Below are positions 18,587 through 25,156 of a stretch of 64,000 bases of DNA, piece after piece (position 1 is the stretch's first letter; the number at the start of each line of letters is the position of its first letter). This DNA comes from Paenibacillus_E sp040812395 (GTDB taxonomy: Bacteria; Bacillota; Bacilli; Paenibacillales; NBRC-103111), in NCBI RefSeq assembly GCF_040812395.1, contig NZ_JBFNXH010000008.1, positions 1-64,000 of the forward strand, in the 5' to 3' direction. The translations under genes were made by a program, and so were the position numbers. Below the pieces are notes generated by a model that saw only the letters and a program-made list of their open reading frames with translations, had not been told where the DNA came from and searched no databases.

Positions 18587-19837
18587 GTGAGCAGCGATTT
18601 GAAATTCGGGCGTAAAGTAATCTCTGTCGATGAAGGCAGAGCCATCTTGCGCACACATACTACGCTAATGGAAATAGAGCAGGTTCCATTAGCCTCCGCT
18701 TTCAGCAGAAGGTTGGCAGTCGATGTAAGAGCGGATCATCCTGTACCTCATTTTAGAAGATCAGGCGTGGATGGTTATGCTGTCTGCTCAGCGGATATTC
18801 GGCAGGCGACTCCTGAAGCTCCTGTCCAGCTCAAGGTCATTGAGCGCATCCCTAGCGGCACGGTACCACAGCTATTTGTTCAGGCTGGCTGCGCTTCACG
18901 TGTAATGACGGGAGCTCCTGTCCCGGAGGGCGCTGATACGGTTGTGATGTTAGAGATGACGGATTCCATGCAGGATGAGGGACAAGCAGCGTTAGTTTGT
19001 ATAAAAAAAGATGTTCCTGCTGGAAGCAACATAACTCCCATCGCTGGCGAGGTTGCCGTGGGGGAGCTTTTGCTGCAGCGAGGAAGTGAGATTGGTCCTG
19101 GTGAGGCAGCGATATTGGCTACTTTCGGTTACAGTGAAGTCCCTGTATACCGCAAGCCTGTTGTCGCTATTTTCTCAACGGGCTCAGAGCTTCTAAACGT
19201 TCAGGCCCCCATGGAGCCTGGGCGTATACGCAACAGCAACAGTTACATGTTGGCTGCACAAGTAGAGGCTGCTGGCGGCCTACCGATGATCATGCCCGTG
19301 TTATCGGACGATGTGCTGCAAGTGCAGGCTGCGCTAGAGGCTGTTATTCCGCAAGCGGATCTTATCGTCACCTCAGGCGGAGTGTCCGTTGGCGATTACG
19401 ATGTGCTTGTCGATATATTCGGCCGTTTTGATGGCCAACTGCTTTTTAATAAAATTGCTATGCGGCCTGGAACTCCGACAAGCGCAGCTTTGTGGAGGAA
19501 TAAGCTATTGCTCGCTCTTTCCGGGAATCCGGGCGCTTCATTTGTCGGGTTTGAACTCTTCGTGAAACCGCTGATCCTGCATATGCTGGGCTGTGCTGAG
19601 CCTTATCCTGTGGCGATAAGCGCATTTTTGGAAGTTGATTATGACAAACCCTCAGCTTATCCAAGATATGTGAGGGGAACGAAGCGCGTAGAGAACGGCA
19701 GTCTATGGGTGAAACCCGCTGGTATAGATAAATCGAGCATTATGGTGTCTATTAAGGATGCGGATTGTTTGATTAGGCTGCCGGCTGGAGGAAAAGGCTT
19801 TCAAAAAGGCGACCCTGTTGTCGTAACTAATATCTAG
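18587..19837 (+). CDS. moeA: Molybdopterin molybdenumtransferase
   Basis: A 416-aa enzyme inserting molybdate into adenylated molybdopterin. Visible motifs are PHFRRSGVDGYAVCSADI, MTGAPVPEGADTVV, TGSEL, NSNSYML, TSGGVSVGDYD and LSGNPGASFVGF. The GTG start lies 9 nt after GGAGGGG. moaB, moaC, moaD, moaE, moeB and modABC are not in the window, so the pathway must be completed elsewhere. A long nested palindrome follows the gene. Confidence 0.95.
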   Translation: MSSDLKFGRKVISVDEGRAILRTHTTLMEIEQVPLASAFSRRLAVDVRADHPVPHFRRSGVDGYAVCSADIRQATPEAPVQLKVIERIPSGTVPQLFVQAGCASRVMTGAPVPEGADTVVMLEMTDSMQDEGQAALVCIKKDVPAGSNITPIAGEVAVGELLLQRGSEIGPGEAAILATFGYSEVPVYRKPVVAIFSTGSELLNVQAPMEPGRIRNSNSYMLAAQVEAAGGLPMIMPVLSDDVLQVQAALEAVIPQADLIVTSGGVSVGDYDVLVDIFGRFDGQLLFNKIAMRPGTPTSAALWRNKLLLALSGNPGASFVGFELFVKPLILHMLGCAEPYPVAISAFLEVDYDKPSAYPRYVRGTKRVENGSLWVKPAGIDKSSIMVSIKDADCLIRLPAGGKGFQKGDPVVVTNI

Positions 19838-19853
19838 CACTATATAAATAACG

Positions 19854-19911
19854 ACCAATTGGCCTGCTTAGCGCTGCTTCAAAAGAAGCATGCGTTGGCA
19901 GGCCAATTGGT
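19854..19911. terminator. Long nested inverted repeat between moeA and YjcZ-like genes
   Basis: The 14-bp arms accaattggcctgc / gcaggccaattggt are perfect, and the 30-nt interior holds a second hairpin (gcttc aaaa gaagc). It lies between convergent genes. Neither side has a clear T run, so it may be a bidirectional factor-assisted terminator or a DNA palindrome with another role. Confidence 0.55.
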
Positions 19912-19932
19912 TGTTGAGAGAAGAAAATAACA

Positions 19933-20055
19933 TTAGATAAAAGTACGTAGAATGATAACGAGCAGGACATAGAGGACGAGAATTGTTCCTGCGGAAGTCC
20001 ATAGTCCACCTCCGCCTACAGGCGTTTCACAACCGCAACCAGCTGCATATGACAT
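19933..20055 (-). CDS. YjcZ-like small membrane protein
   Basis: A 40-residue ORF with head MSYAAGCGCETPVGGGG and one TM helix LWTSAGTILVLYVLLVIILRTFI. AGGGAGGG lies 7 nt before the ATG. The shared pattern SAGTILVLY-LLVII with the neighbouring gene at 20099 shows the two are paralogs. Unlike its siblings it has a CGC pair of cysteines. A role in sporulation is known for family members in Bacillus; the exact job is not known. Confidence 0.8.
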   Translation of the reverse strand: MSYAAGCGCETPVGGGGLWTSAGTILVLYVLLVIILRTFI

Positions 20056-20098
20056 CGTATTCCCTCCCTCTTTTGCATGCTTTTAAGTGTCGTACCCA

Positions 20099-20197
20099 TT
20101 AGTAAGGGAAGATTCCGCGTGTAATGATGACTAACAATAGGTACAGAACAAGAATGGCGCCTGCAGATGTCATGCCGTAACCAACTGCATCACTCAT
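20099..20197 (-). CDS. YjcZ-like small membrane protein
   Basis: A 32-residue ORF: MSDAVGYGMTSAGA followed by the helix ILVLYLLLVIITRGIF. AAAGGGGAT precedes the ATG. Thirty nt further upstream on the minus strand is CATATGCTA (20227-20235), matching the sigma-K -10 consensus. It lies just upstream of, and on the same strand as, the 40-residue paralog. Confidence 0.8.
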   Translation of the reverse strand: MSDAVGYGMTSAGAILVLYLLLVIITRGIFPY

Positions 20198-20226
20198 GTG
20201 CCATCCCCTTTCCGACTGTCCTGAGA

Positions 20227-20235
20227 TAGCATATG
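20227..20235 (-). promoter_or_regulatory. Candidate sigma-K -10 element
   Basis: The minus strand reads CATATGCTA (CATANNNTA) 30 nt before a YjcZ-like start, the same type of element seen before the gene at 9500. An AC dinucleotide lies 14 nt upstream of it, slightly closer than ideal. Confidence 0.3.
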
Positions 20236-20270
20236 TCCATAGGGCATTCGTTGATTGGACGCATGCCCTG

Positions 20271-20975
20271 TTACTTCTTCACCCTTGAAATCAGATCTGT
20301 CACAGTCAAAAATTGATATCCTTGTTTTTTAAGCTCAGGGAGTACAATTTTCAGTGCTTCAACGGTTTGGGAACAGTCTCCTTCTAAATCATGGAATAAA
20401 ATAATATCGCCGTTATGAATGTTGGACAGCACGGATTTAACAATTTTATCGACTCCGGGCTTCCTCCAATCCTTCGTGTCTTGGTACCATGACCACATCA
20501 CGACCGTAAAGCGATCCTGCTTCGCCAGTTCGATCAGAGATTGGTCGTAGAACCCTCCGGGCGGGCGGAAAACATGAGGTATTTGTTCGGTAATGTCGAA
20601 AATGATTTCCTGTGTCTGCTCAATCTCTTCCCTTAATTTAAGAGGGCTCACGTGTTTGAGAAAATGATGATCGTACGTATGGTTGGCAATTTCATGGCCT
20701 TCATTGACTTCGCGAATAGCAATTTGCGGATACATTTGAACACGCCGACCCAATACGAAAAATGTTGCTTTAGCGTCGTACTGTTTCAGTACATCAAGCA
20801 CTTGGGGAGTGAATGTAGGGTTGGGGCCGTCATCAAAGGTGAGTGCGACAAGCTTCTGATCAGTTTCTACATTCCAGACAACCTTACTTTGCGGAATCGG
20901 CATTGCCGCTGTCGTGATGGACATCATGGTGAGAAGTTGAAGGAATGTGAAAAATCCCTGTAAAGGTTTGCGCAT
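20271..20975 (-). CDS. Secreted polysaccharide deacetylase (NodB fold)
   Basis: A 234-aa exported deacetylase acting on wall or extracellular glycans. The N-terminus is a signal peptide ending near AAMP. NodB motifs in order: LTFDDGPNPT (catalytic Asp pair), HEIANHTYDHH (metal His), FRPPGGFYD, MWSWYQDTKDW and ILFHDL. The ATG at 20975 is 8 nt after AGGAGG; the open frame extends to 21026. It is a close paralog of the gene at 61539, sharing TFFVxG, LWSW/MWSW, KDW and the LPELxKxGYxFxTV tail. Confidence 0.9.
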   Translation of the reverse strand: MRKPLQGFFTFLQLLTMMSITTAAMPIPQSKVVWNVETDQKLVALTFDDGPNPTFTPQVLDVLKQYDAKATFFVLGRRVQMYPQIAIREVNEGHEIANHTYDHHFLKHVSPLKLREEIEQTQEIIFDITEQIPHVFRPPGGFYDQSLIELAKQDRFTVVMWSWYQDTKDWRKPGVDKIVKSVLSNIHNGDIILFHDLEGDCSQTVEALKIVLPELKKQGYQFLTVTDLISRVKK

Positions 20976-21231
20976 AGCCGTGTCCTCCTGATTCATGCTG
21001 AATGAGGATAGTTTCCGGCTTGCCATGCGAACCTATGCAGAGAATGGATATGCTAATAATGGGAAGTGTTTTTGGTGGGTATTATTATCGGAAAAACCGA
21101 CCGGATTAATAGGTATAATAAGAATAAAATTTAATAATATCACAGATGATGCGAAATTAGCAAGAAAAAGATTGATTACTAGAGTGAAATATAGTACTCT
21201 ATGAAAGAGGAAAAAAAAGGAGGAATAAAAA

Positions 21232-21447
21232 ATGGAAAAAATGTGTATGCAAATGATGATGAACATGTGTATGGAAGACATGATGAGCCGCATGAAATCA
21301 ATGAAAATGATGATGGGGAACATGATGGAAATGAAGATGATGGACTGCATGGATATGGATCAAATGATGATGAACATGCAAGAATGCGATGAAATGATGA
21401 CGATGATGATGAACATGATGCGTGAAATGAAACAAACAACGGCATAA
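21232..21447 (+). CDS. Methionine-rich mini-protein (34 Met in 71 residues)
   Basis: I do not recognise this protein. It has 71 residues: 34 Met (48%), 4 Cys (positions 5, 13, 39, 52), and otherwise mainly Asp, Glu, Lys, Asn and Gln. Met runs such as MMM recur in MxxMMM and MMxxM spacings. There is no signal peptide or TM helix. A strong AAAGGAGGA lies 7 nt before the ATG, and the ORF ends cleanly before a set of hairpins, so it is likely to be expressed. Met/Cys-rich proteins of this sort often bind Cu(I) or serve as oxidant sinks; that is only an inference. Overlapping Ser-rich and acidic ORFs in other frames are by-products of the ATG-rich sequence. Confidence 0.75.
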   Translation: MEKMCMQMMMNMCMEDMMSRMKSMKMMMGNMMEMKMMDCMDMDQMMMNMQECDEMMTMMMNMMREMKQTTA

Positions 21448-21470
21448 TTCATTCTACTAAATGAAACATC

Positions 21471-21607
21471 GCCTATAAGAATCTCCCAAATTCTTATGGC
21501 CACTCGCGGCAGAGCAGTAAACTGCATGCCCACGTAAACATCTGCCTACCAGTCAACTGGTGCAGTTCGTATTAACACTTCATGGCAAAGCAGTCGTCTG
21601 CATGCCA
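21471..21607 (+). repeat. Row of four hairpins between convergent genes
   Basis: Four inverted repeats follow one another: 21471-21500 (ataagaat/attcttat, extended by gcc/ggc), 21508-21530 (ggca..gcagt/actgc..tgcc), 21542-21565 (ctgc..accagt/actggt..gcag) and 21582-21607 (atggca..gcag/ctgc..tgccat). Hairpins 2 to 4 share a GCAG/CTGC core. The first may end the Met-rich gene; the others have no T runs. They could be part of a structured RNA or a degenerate repeat array. Confidence 0.5.
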
Positions 21608-21658
21608 TACTACTCTTCTTAGCACTTAGCCTCTATTAAAGCTACCTTTTAAAATCCC

Positions 21659-21985
21659 TTACACTTGATTCGCTTTAATCATTCTTACAATTTCGATACG
21701 CTGCAGTTTTAGCTGCCATACCTTTTCTCTTAATTGTTGCTCCTCTATGGTGTCTTGTTTCTTATCTTTAAGTTGTTGAAATATTTTTAGCATATTCCGG
21801 TTGATGGCATCGAACATTTGCCATAATTGAAATTCGAATTGGCGTGGAAGATGGAGTTCATATTGAGACAAAGTTTGTAAAATCTGTTGTTGCCAGTCGG
21901 AATCGCCGATCTGACTTGCATAATTATATAGATCAAGATGATCATTGATCCAGTTTTGGGCAATGGGGTGTTGATAGGCTATCAT
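21659..21985 (-). CDS. Hypothetical protein, helical
   Basis: A 108-aa protein with no recognised family. It is rich in Gln, Leu and Ile (for example the LWQMFDAINRNMLKIFQQLKD stretch) with a probable long amphipathic or coiled-coil C-terminal helix (about 60-105). It has no signal peptide, TM or cysteines. AAGGAG lies 10 nt before the ATG. It is convergent with the Met-rich gene and followed (on its strand) by the hairpin row. Confidence 0.65.
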   Translation of the reverse strand: MIAYQHPIAQNWINDHLDLYNYASQIGDSDWQQQILQTLSQYELHLPRQFEFQLWQMFDAINRNMLKIFQQLKDKKQDTIEEQQLREKVWQLKLQRIEIVRMIKANQV

Positions 21986-22058
21986 CTTGAACAGCTCCTT
22001 TTTTTTAATCTTATACCTAGTATTATACTCGGAATTATAAGGAATGCAATAGGCAAAT

Positions 22059-22108
22059 AAAAAAACTGATGCTTTCGAGAAAAAATCTCAAAGTCATCAG
22101 TTTTTTTT
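22059..22108 (-). terminator. Intrinsic terminator after the 3D-domain gene
   Basis: The arms aaaaaactgatg / catcagtttttt, interrupted by a bulge and continued as ctttcgaga / tctcaaag, lie directly downstream of the minus-strand stop at 22110. U-rich tracts on both sides make it potentially bidirectional. Confidence 0.85.
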
Positions 22109-22109
22109 A

Positions 22110-22901
22110 TTAATTGGACAGTCTGTAAACCTTAATGGTTTGGATACCAAATGTCTTTAACGATTGCTTGGATCCAGGGATGTAAATATCAAGACGATTG
22201 CCTTTGATAGACCCGCCTGTGTCTGTTGCGTAAGCGTACATCCCTCCAGCTGGGAGCCCGTTAAAGTCATAGCCTTCAATATACAGCTTGGAGCCAAGAG
22301 GAATCACGGATGGATCTACCGCGACGGTTCCGAGCATTAATGAATTTCCCATAAAGTCTGTAGCGCCATAACCGCCATTTTCGGAAGAATCAGCTGAATA
22401 GGCTGTAGCTTTAAATTCTTCGTAATCAGGTGAATGATAATTGCCGTCTTTGCTCAGGATAGCAAGTTTGCTGCTGTCATCCCACTGTACGGGGATATCG
22501 GCTGCTTCCGAGAGAAAACGTAGTGGCACATAGACGCGGCCATCCTGGTACTCTGCATGTGTATCCATCTCAACGCTTTTATTATCGATGAGTACTTTTT
22601 TCTGACCCGAGATCAAAGTGATCGTATGTTGTTCATTATTCAATGTAACTTTAATTTGATCTCCGTCTTTTTGCCAGTTGAGCGCATAGCCAAGTTTCTC
22701 CGTGACAAAGCGGATGGGAACTTGTGTTGCATGATTGTTGTCCAGAAACGGCTGCGCATCCGGAAAATTAACGAGATCATCGTTAACTTGCACTTTAACG
22801 TCCATTTCGGCAGCTTGTGCGGAATAGGGAGAAATAAAGCCACTTGCTAAGATTGTCATCGACAAAGCAAGGCTCGTTAACCCCTTAGTAATCATATTCA
22901 A
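22110..22901 (-). CDS. Secreted protein: copper amine oxidase-N repeat plus 3D domain
   Basis: A 263-aa exported protein. The signal peptide ends at SAQAAE. Residues about 30-140 form a copper amine oxidase N-terminal-like domain (VPIRFVTEKLGYALNWQ and YVPLRFLSEAADIPVQWDD), common in Paenibacillus surface proteins. The C-terminal 100 residues are a 3D domain with the Asp triad in TAYS, AVDPSVIPLGSKLYIEG and ATDTGGSIKGNRLDIY, as in YocH/YuiC-type lytic transglycosylases. The TTG at 22901 lies 8 nt after AAGGAGG and is a better start than the TTG at 22919, which overlaps that site. It is preceded by a c-di-AMP riboswitch, the known control for wall hydrolases of this kind. Confidence 0.88.
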   Translation of the reverse strand: MNMITKGLTSLALSMTILASGFISPYSAQAAEMDVKVQVNDDLVNFPDAQPFLDNNHATQVPIRFVTEKLGYALNWQKDGDQIKVTLNNEQHTITLISGQKKVLIDNKSVEMDTHAEYQDGRVYVPLRFLSEAADIPVQWDDSSKLAILSKDGNYHSPDYEEFKATAYSADSSENGGYGATDFMGNSLMLGTVAVDPSVIPLGSKLYIEGYDFNGLPAGGMYAYATDTGGSIKGNRLDIYIPGSKQSLKTFGIQTIKVYRLSN

Positions 22902-22921
22902 TTGGTAATCCTCCTTCAAAT

Positions 22922-23065
22922 GAGCCTCCGAGGTTAGTTGACGGGTTCGGGAAGAAGGTTCTCCCTAGTCTGCTTCAAGAAACAGCAAATATTCACCCCA
23001 TGTAAATCGTCCCCCGTACCGGCACTTTGTCTGTGCACCGGACTCGGCTTCAAATATTTTAGCAC
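22922..23065 (-). ncRNA. c-di-AMP riboswitch (ydaO/yuaA leader)
   Basis: Read on the minus strand, the leader contains in order gctaaaat..., ACGGGGGAC, ATGGGGTGAAT, TAGGGAGAAC, CGAACCCGTCAACTAACC and CGGAGGC, which are the conserved blocks of the ydaO/yuaA class. It ends about 20 nt before the start of the 3D-domain gene, and the usual target class is cell-wall hydrolases and K+ transport. High c-di-AMP would be expected to lower expression. Exact 5' end is uncertain. Confidence 0.88.
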
Positions 23066-23219
23066 TAGCGTGCTTCATGAAACAACGGCCAAATAGTGGA
23101 AGGTCTTAGATGATACTAGACCTAGGTCTAGGTTGAAAAACAGTCGCGGGTCCGTTTTTGGGGCATTCGCTTTGCTATACGCTAGTAACATAAGAAGAAA
23201 ACGAAGGGCGGCTCTACGG
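23066..23219 (+). promoter_or_regulatory. Divergent intergenic region before the lia locus
   Basis: This region lies between the riboswitch leader (minus) and the LiaI-like gene (plus). It holds TTGAAA at 23133 and AT-rich candidate -10s (tatacg, taacat) and a palindromic gacctaggtc near 23119-23128. I could not find a convincing LiaR box. Confidence 0.35.
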
Positions 23220-23525
23220 ATGAACATGAACGGAACACGAGGACTGGCTTTATTACTTATCGCTGCAGGTTTTATCATTTGTGTAAGTAAATTAGGCTTT
23301 CATTTGCATGTAATGGGCATTCTTTTCCCGCTTGCAATGGTTGGACTAGGTTATGTAGGCATCAAGAACGGTAAAAAGATTGGATGGCTGATTGGCGGTG
23401 TGGGTGCCTTGGTGTTGATGGGGAAATTATCAGGTCTCATCGCTTTTGTTTTTGCTGTAGCTTTGATTGCTTACGGCGTTCATTTATTGAGAAAACGTAC
23501 GAATTCGCCAGGCAGCGAATTTTAA
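23220..23525 (+). CDS. LiaI-like small membrane protein
   Basis: A 101-aa integral membrane protein with three or four short hydrophobic helices (GLALLLIAAGFIICVSKL, VMGILFPLAMVGLGYVG, IGWLIGGVGALVLMG, LIAFVFAVALIAYGV). In LiaI-LiaH pairs the membrane protein anchors the PspA-like partner encoded next. The frame opens at TTG 23133, but ATG 23220 after AAGGGCGG gives a standard-length protein. It is the first gene of a five-gene envelope-stress locus. Confidence 0.72.
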   Translation: MNMNGTRGLALLLIAAGFIICVSKLGFHLHVMGILFPLAMVGLGYVGIKNGKKIGWLIGGVGALVLMGKLSGLIAFVFAVALIAYGVHLLRKRTNSPGSEF

Positions 23526-23550
23526 ATCATAGGAATACGGGGTGGGGACG

Positions 23551-24228
23551 ATGAAAGTATTGAATCGGATCGGTAAAATGGCAGAAGCTGCTGCGAATGA
23601 AGCAGCGGAATATATGGATGCACGCGGGAGTGGTGGTTCTACTGCTGCCTCGCAAGGGATGATTTCCGCTAAAGAGCGGTGCTATGAGGAGGCGTTGCAG
23701 CGGGCATTCGAGCTACGCGAGCAAAGCGTGAACGCGGAGGAGATGGCGCAGCTGCGCGGCGAGCAGGCCGAGCTGGCGATGCGCGCCGGCGACGAGGAGC
23801 TTGCTCGTATTGCGCTGCAAGAGAGGCTGAACCAAGAGGCGGCGGCAGTGCGCTACCGTCAGCAATACGCGAGCTGCCAGGACGAAGTCCTTGCCCTCGC
23901 GGAGGAGCTGCAGCAGCTCCGAGGTGCAAGAGCTGCAAAGGCGCAGACTGGCGGCTTCACAGCGCCGCCTAAAGCTGGTGAGCAGCCGCGGAGCGGGCCG
24001 CATGAGCACGGCGCTCGCGACTCCCTGCGCGAGCTGGAAGTCGCCGGCCGCGAGCTCGGCCGCGAAGCGCTGCTCGGGCTCCGCGAAGCGGGGCGCCTGT
24101 CGCGCGATACGCTGAAGGAGGCCGGCGGCAACATTCAGCAGGAGGTGCGCGCGCTGCGCGGCAAGCTCCAGCATGAATGGCAACAGCGGCGGTTCAGCGA
24201 CGATAAGGACGCGCGCGGGAAGAAATAG
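23551..24228 (+). CDS. liaH: PspA/IM30-family protein, LiaH-like
   Basis: A 225-aa predicted coiled-coil protein of the PspA/LiaH type, expected to assemble into rings at stressed membranes. Almost the whole sequence is helical and rich in Ala, Glu, Gln and Arg, with a Pro/Gly-rich break near 150-160 (FTAPPKAGEQPRSGPHEHG). The ATG at 23551 follows GGGGTGGGG. The neighbours (LiaI-like before, LiaF/S/R after) support the call more strongly than sequence alone. From about 23700 to the end the gene is much more GC-rich than its surroundings. It is the least conserved member and could be a diverged PspA. Confidence 0.72.
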   Translation: MKVLNRIGKMAEAAANEAAEYMDARGSGGSTAASQGMISAKERCYEEALQRAFELREQSVNAEEMAQLRGEQAELAMRAGDEELARIALQERLNQEAAAVRYRQQYASCQDEVLALAEELQQLRGARAAKAQTGGFTAPPKAGEQPRSGPHEHGARDSLRELEVAGRELGREALLGLREAGRLSRDTLKEAGGNIQQEVRALRGKLQHEWQQRRFSDDKDARGKK

Positions 24229-24394
24229 CCCGCGCGCCCGGAGCGAACCGCGCCGGCGCCGCAAGGCGCGGGATCAAGCAGCGCAAGCATTTGCTGCTTG
24301 GAGGCCGTCCATTCTTGTGGTATGCTAGGAAGGGTTTATTTCCATCTATTTAGATGAACAAGATTGATAAGGCGCAGCAAGAGGAGGTGCAACT

Positions 24395-25057
24395 ATGGGA
24401 GAAGAAACCAAAAATCATCGTAACCGGAATACAGCGCTTTTGCTGATTGGAGCCGGTCTTTTTTTGCTTCTGGATCATACCTTTGGCTTTTTTCCCATTC
24501 TTGCGATTGTCCTGATTCTGCTTGGGATTCATCGCCTCCGCTCGCGCAGAGAACGCAAGGGCTATGTACTAATTGGAGTGGGAGCCGTAATTTTGTTCGG
24601 GGACCACATCATGATCGTTTTATCTGTCGTTCTCATTTCGCTTGGTTTGTTTTTCATCCGTTCAAAGCAAGTGCATCGGGATGAGACGTATATTCAAAAG
24701 CAGAAGCTGGTGGACAGCGTCAGACTTGGCAGGGAACCTTGGATTTTACGCAATAGCAGCACGTGGTACATTATCGGAGAAACCTATATCGATCTGTCTC
24801 TAGCCATTTTGGAGCAAAAAGAGACGACGCTTATTTTACAAGGCGTTATTGGAGATGTGGACGTTAAAGTGCCGGATGATATTGGCATTTCCGTTACATC
24901 ATCGGTGACCATGGGCCAAATACAAGTTTCCGGCGAACGGGAAACTGGTGTGATGAACAAGCTGGAGTGGCAGTCGGCTAATTATGAGTATTGCGATCAT
25001 CGTGTGAAACTTGTTCTCTCTTATATCGTAGGAGATATTAATATCAAAGTTTTGTAA
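24395..25057 (+). CDS. liaF: LiaF-like membrane protein, inhibitor of LiaS
   Basis: A 220-aa protein with four hydrophobic segments in the first 95 residues and a C-terminal soluble LiaF domain (about 110-220: SVRLGREPWILRNSSTWYIIGE, GVIGDVDVKVPDDIGISV, VKLVLSYIVGDINIKVL). LiaF keeps LiaS inactive in the absence of envelope stress. The ATG is 6 nt after AGAGGAGGTG. It lies between the LiaH-like gene and liaS; the 165-nt gap upstream is GC-rich and holds an aagcagc/gctgctt hairpin. Confidence 0.87.
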   Translation: MGEETKNHRNRNTALLLIGAGLFLLLDHTFGFFPILAIVLILLGIHRLRSRRERKGYVLIGVGAVILFGDHIMIVLSVVLISLGLFFIRSKQVHRDETYIQKQKLVDSVRLGREPWILRNSSTWYIIGETYIDLSLAILEQKETTLILQGVIGDVDVKVPDDIGISVTSSVTMGQIQVSGERETGVMNKLEWQSANYEYCDHRVKLVLSYIVGDINIKVL

Positions 25058-25077
25058 GACATGTATGTTTGTGGAAC

Positions 25078-25137
25078 AAGTTTTCTTACAGAAAACTCAG
25101 CCTATGCTTACGAAGAAAGTTTTCTTACAGAAAACTC
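25078..25137 (+). repeat. Two identical 21-nt hairpin repeats before liaS
   Basis: The same 21-nt sequence occurs at 25078-25098 and 25117-25137. Each copy is itself an inverted repeat (agttttc ttaca gaaaact). The second copy runs straight into the TTAGGAGGG ribosome site of liaS. A related but degenerate 22-nt hairpin at 26283-26304 occupies the same place before the liaR ribosome site. Confidence 0.85.
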
Positions 25138-25156
25138 TTAGGAGGGTCATCGCGCA

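Noticed and set aside
14733..19837. Complete molybdenum cofactor pathway
   Set aside because: moaB/moaC/moaD/moaE, moeB and molybdate transport genes are absent here.
21179..21445. Ser-rich ORF antisense to the Met-rich gene, and an acidic ORF at 21201-21392
   Set aside because: Both follow from the ATG-rich codons read in other frames; neither has a ribosome site.
23066..23219. LiaR box before the lia genes
   Set aside because: No inverted repeat of the expected form and position could be recognised.
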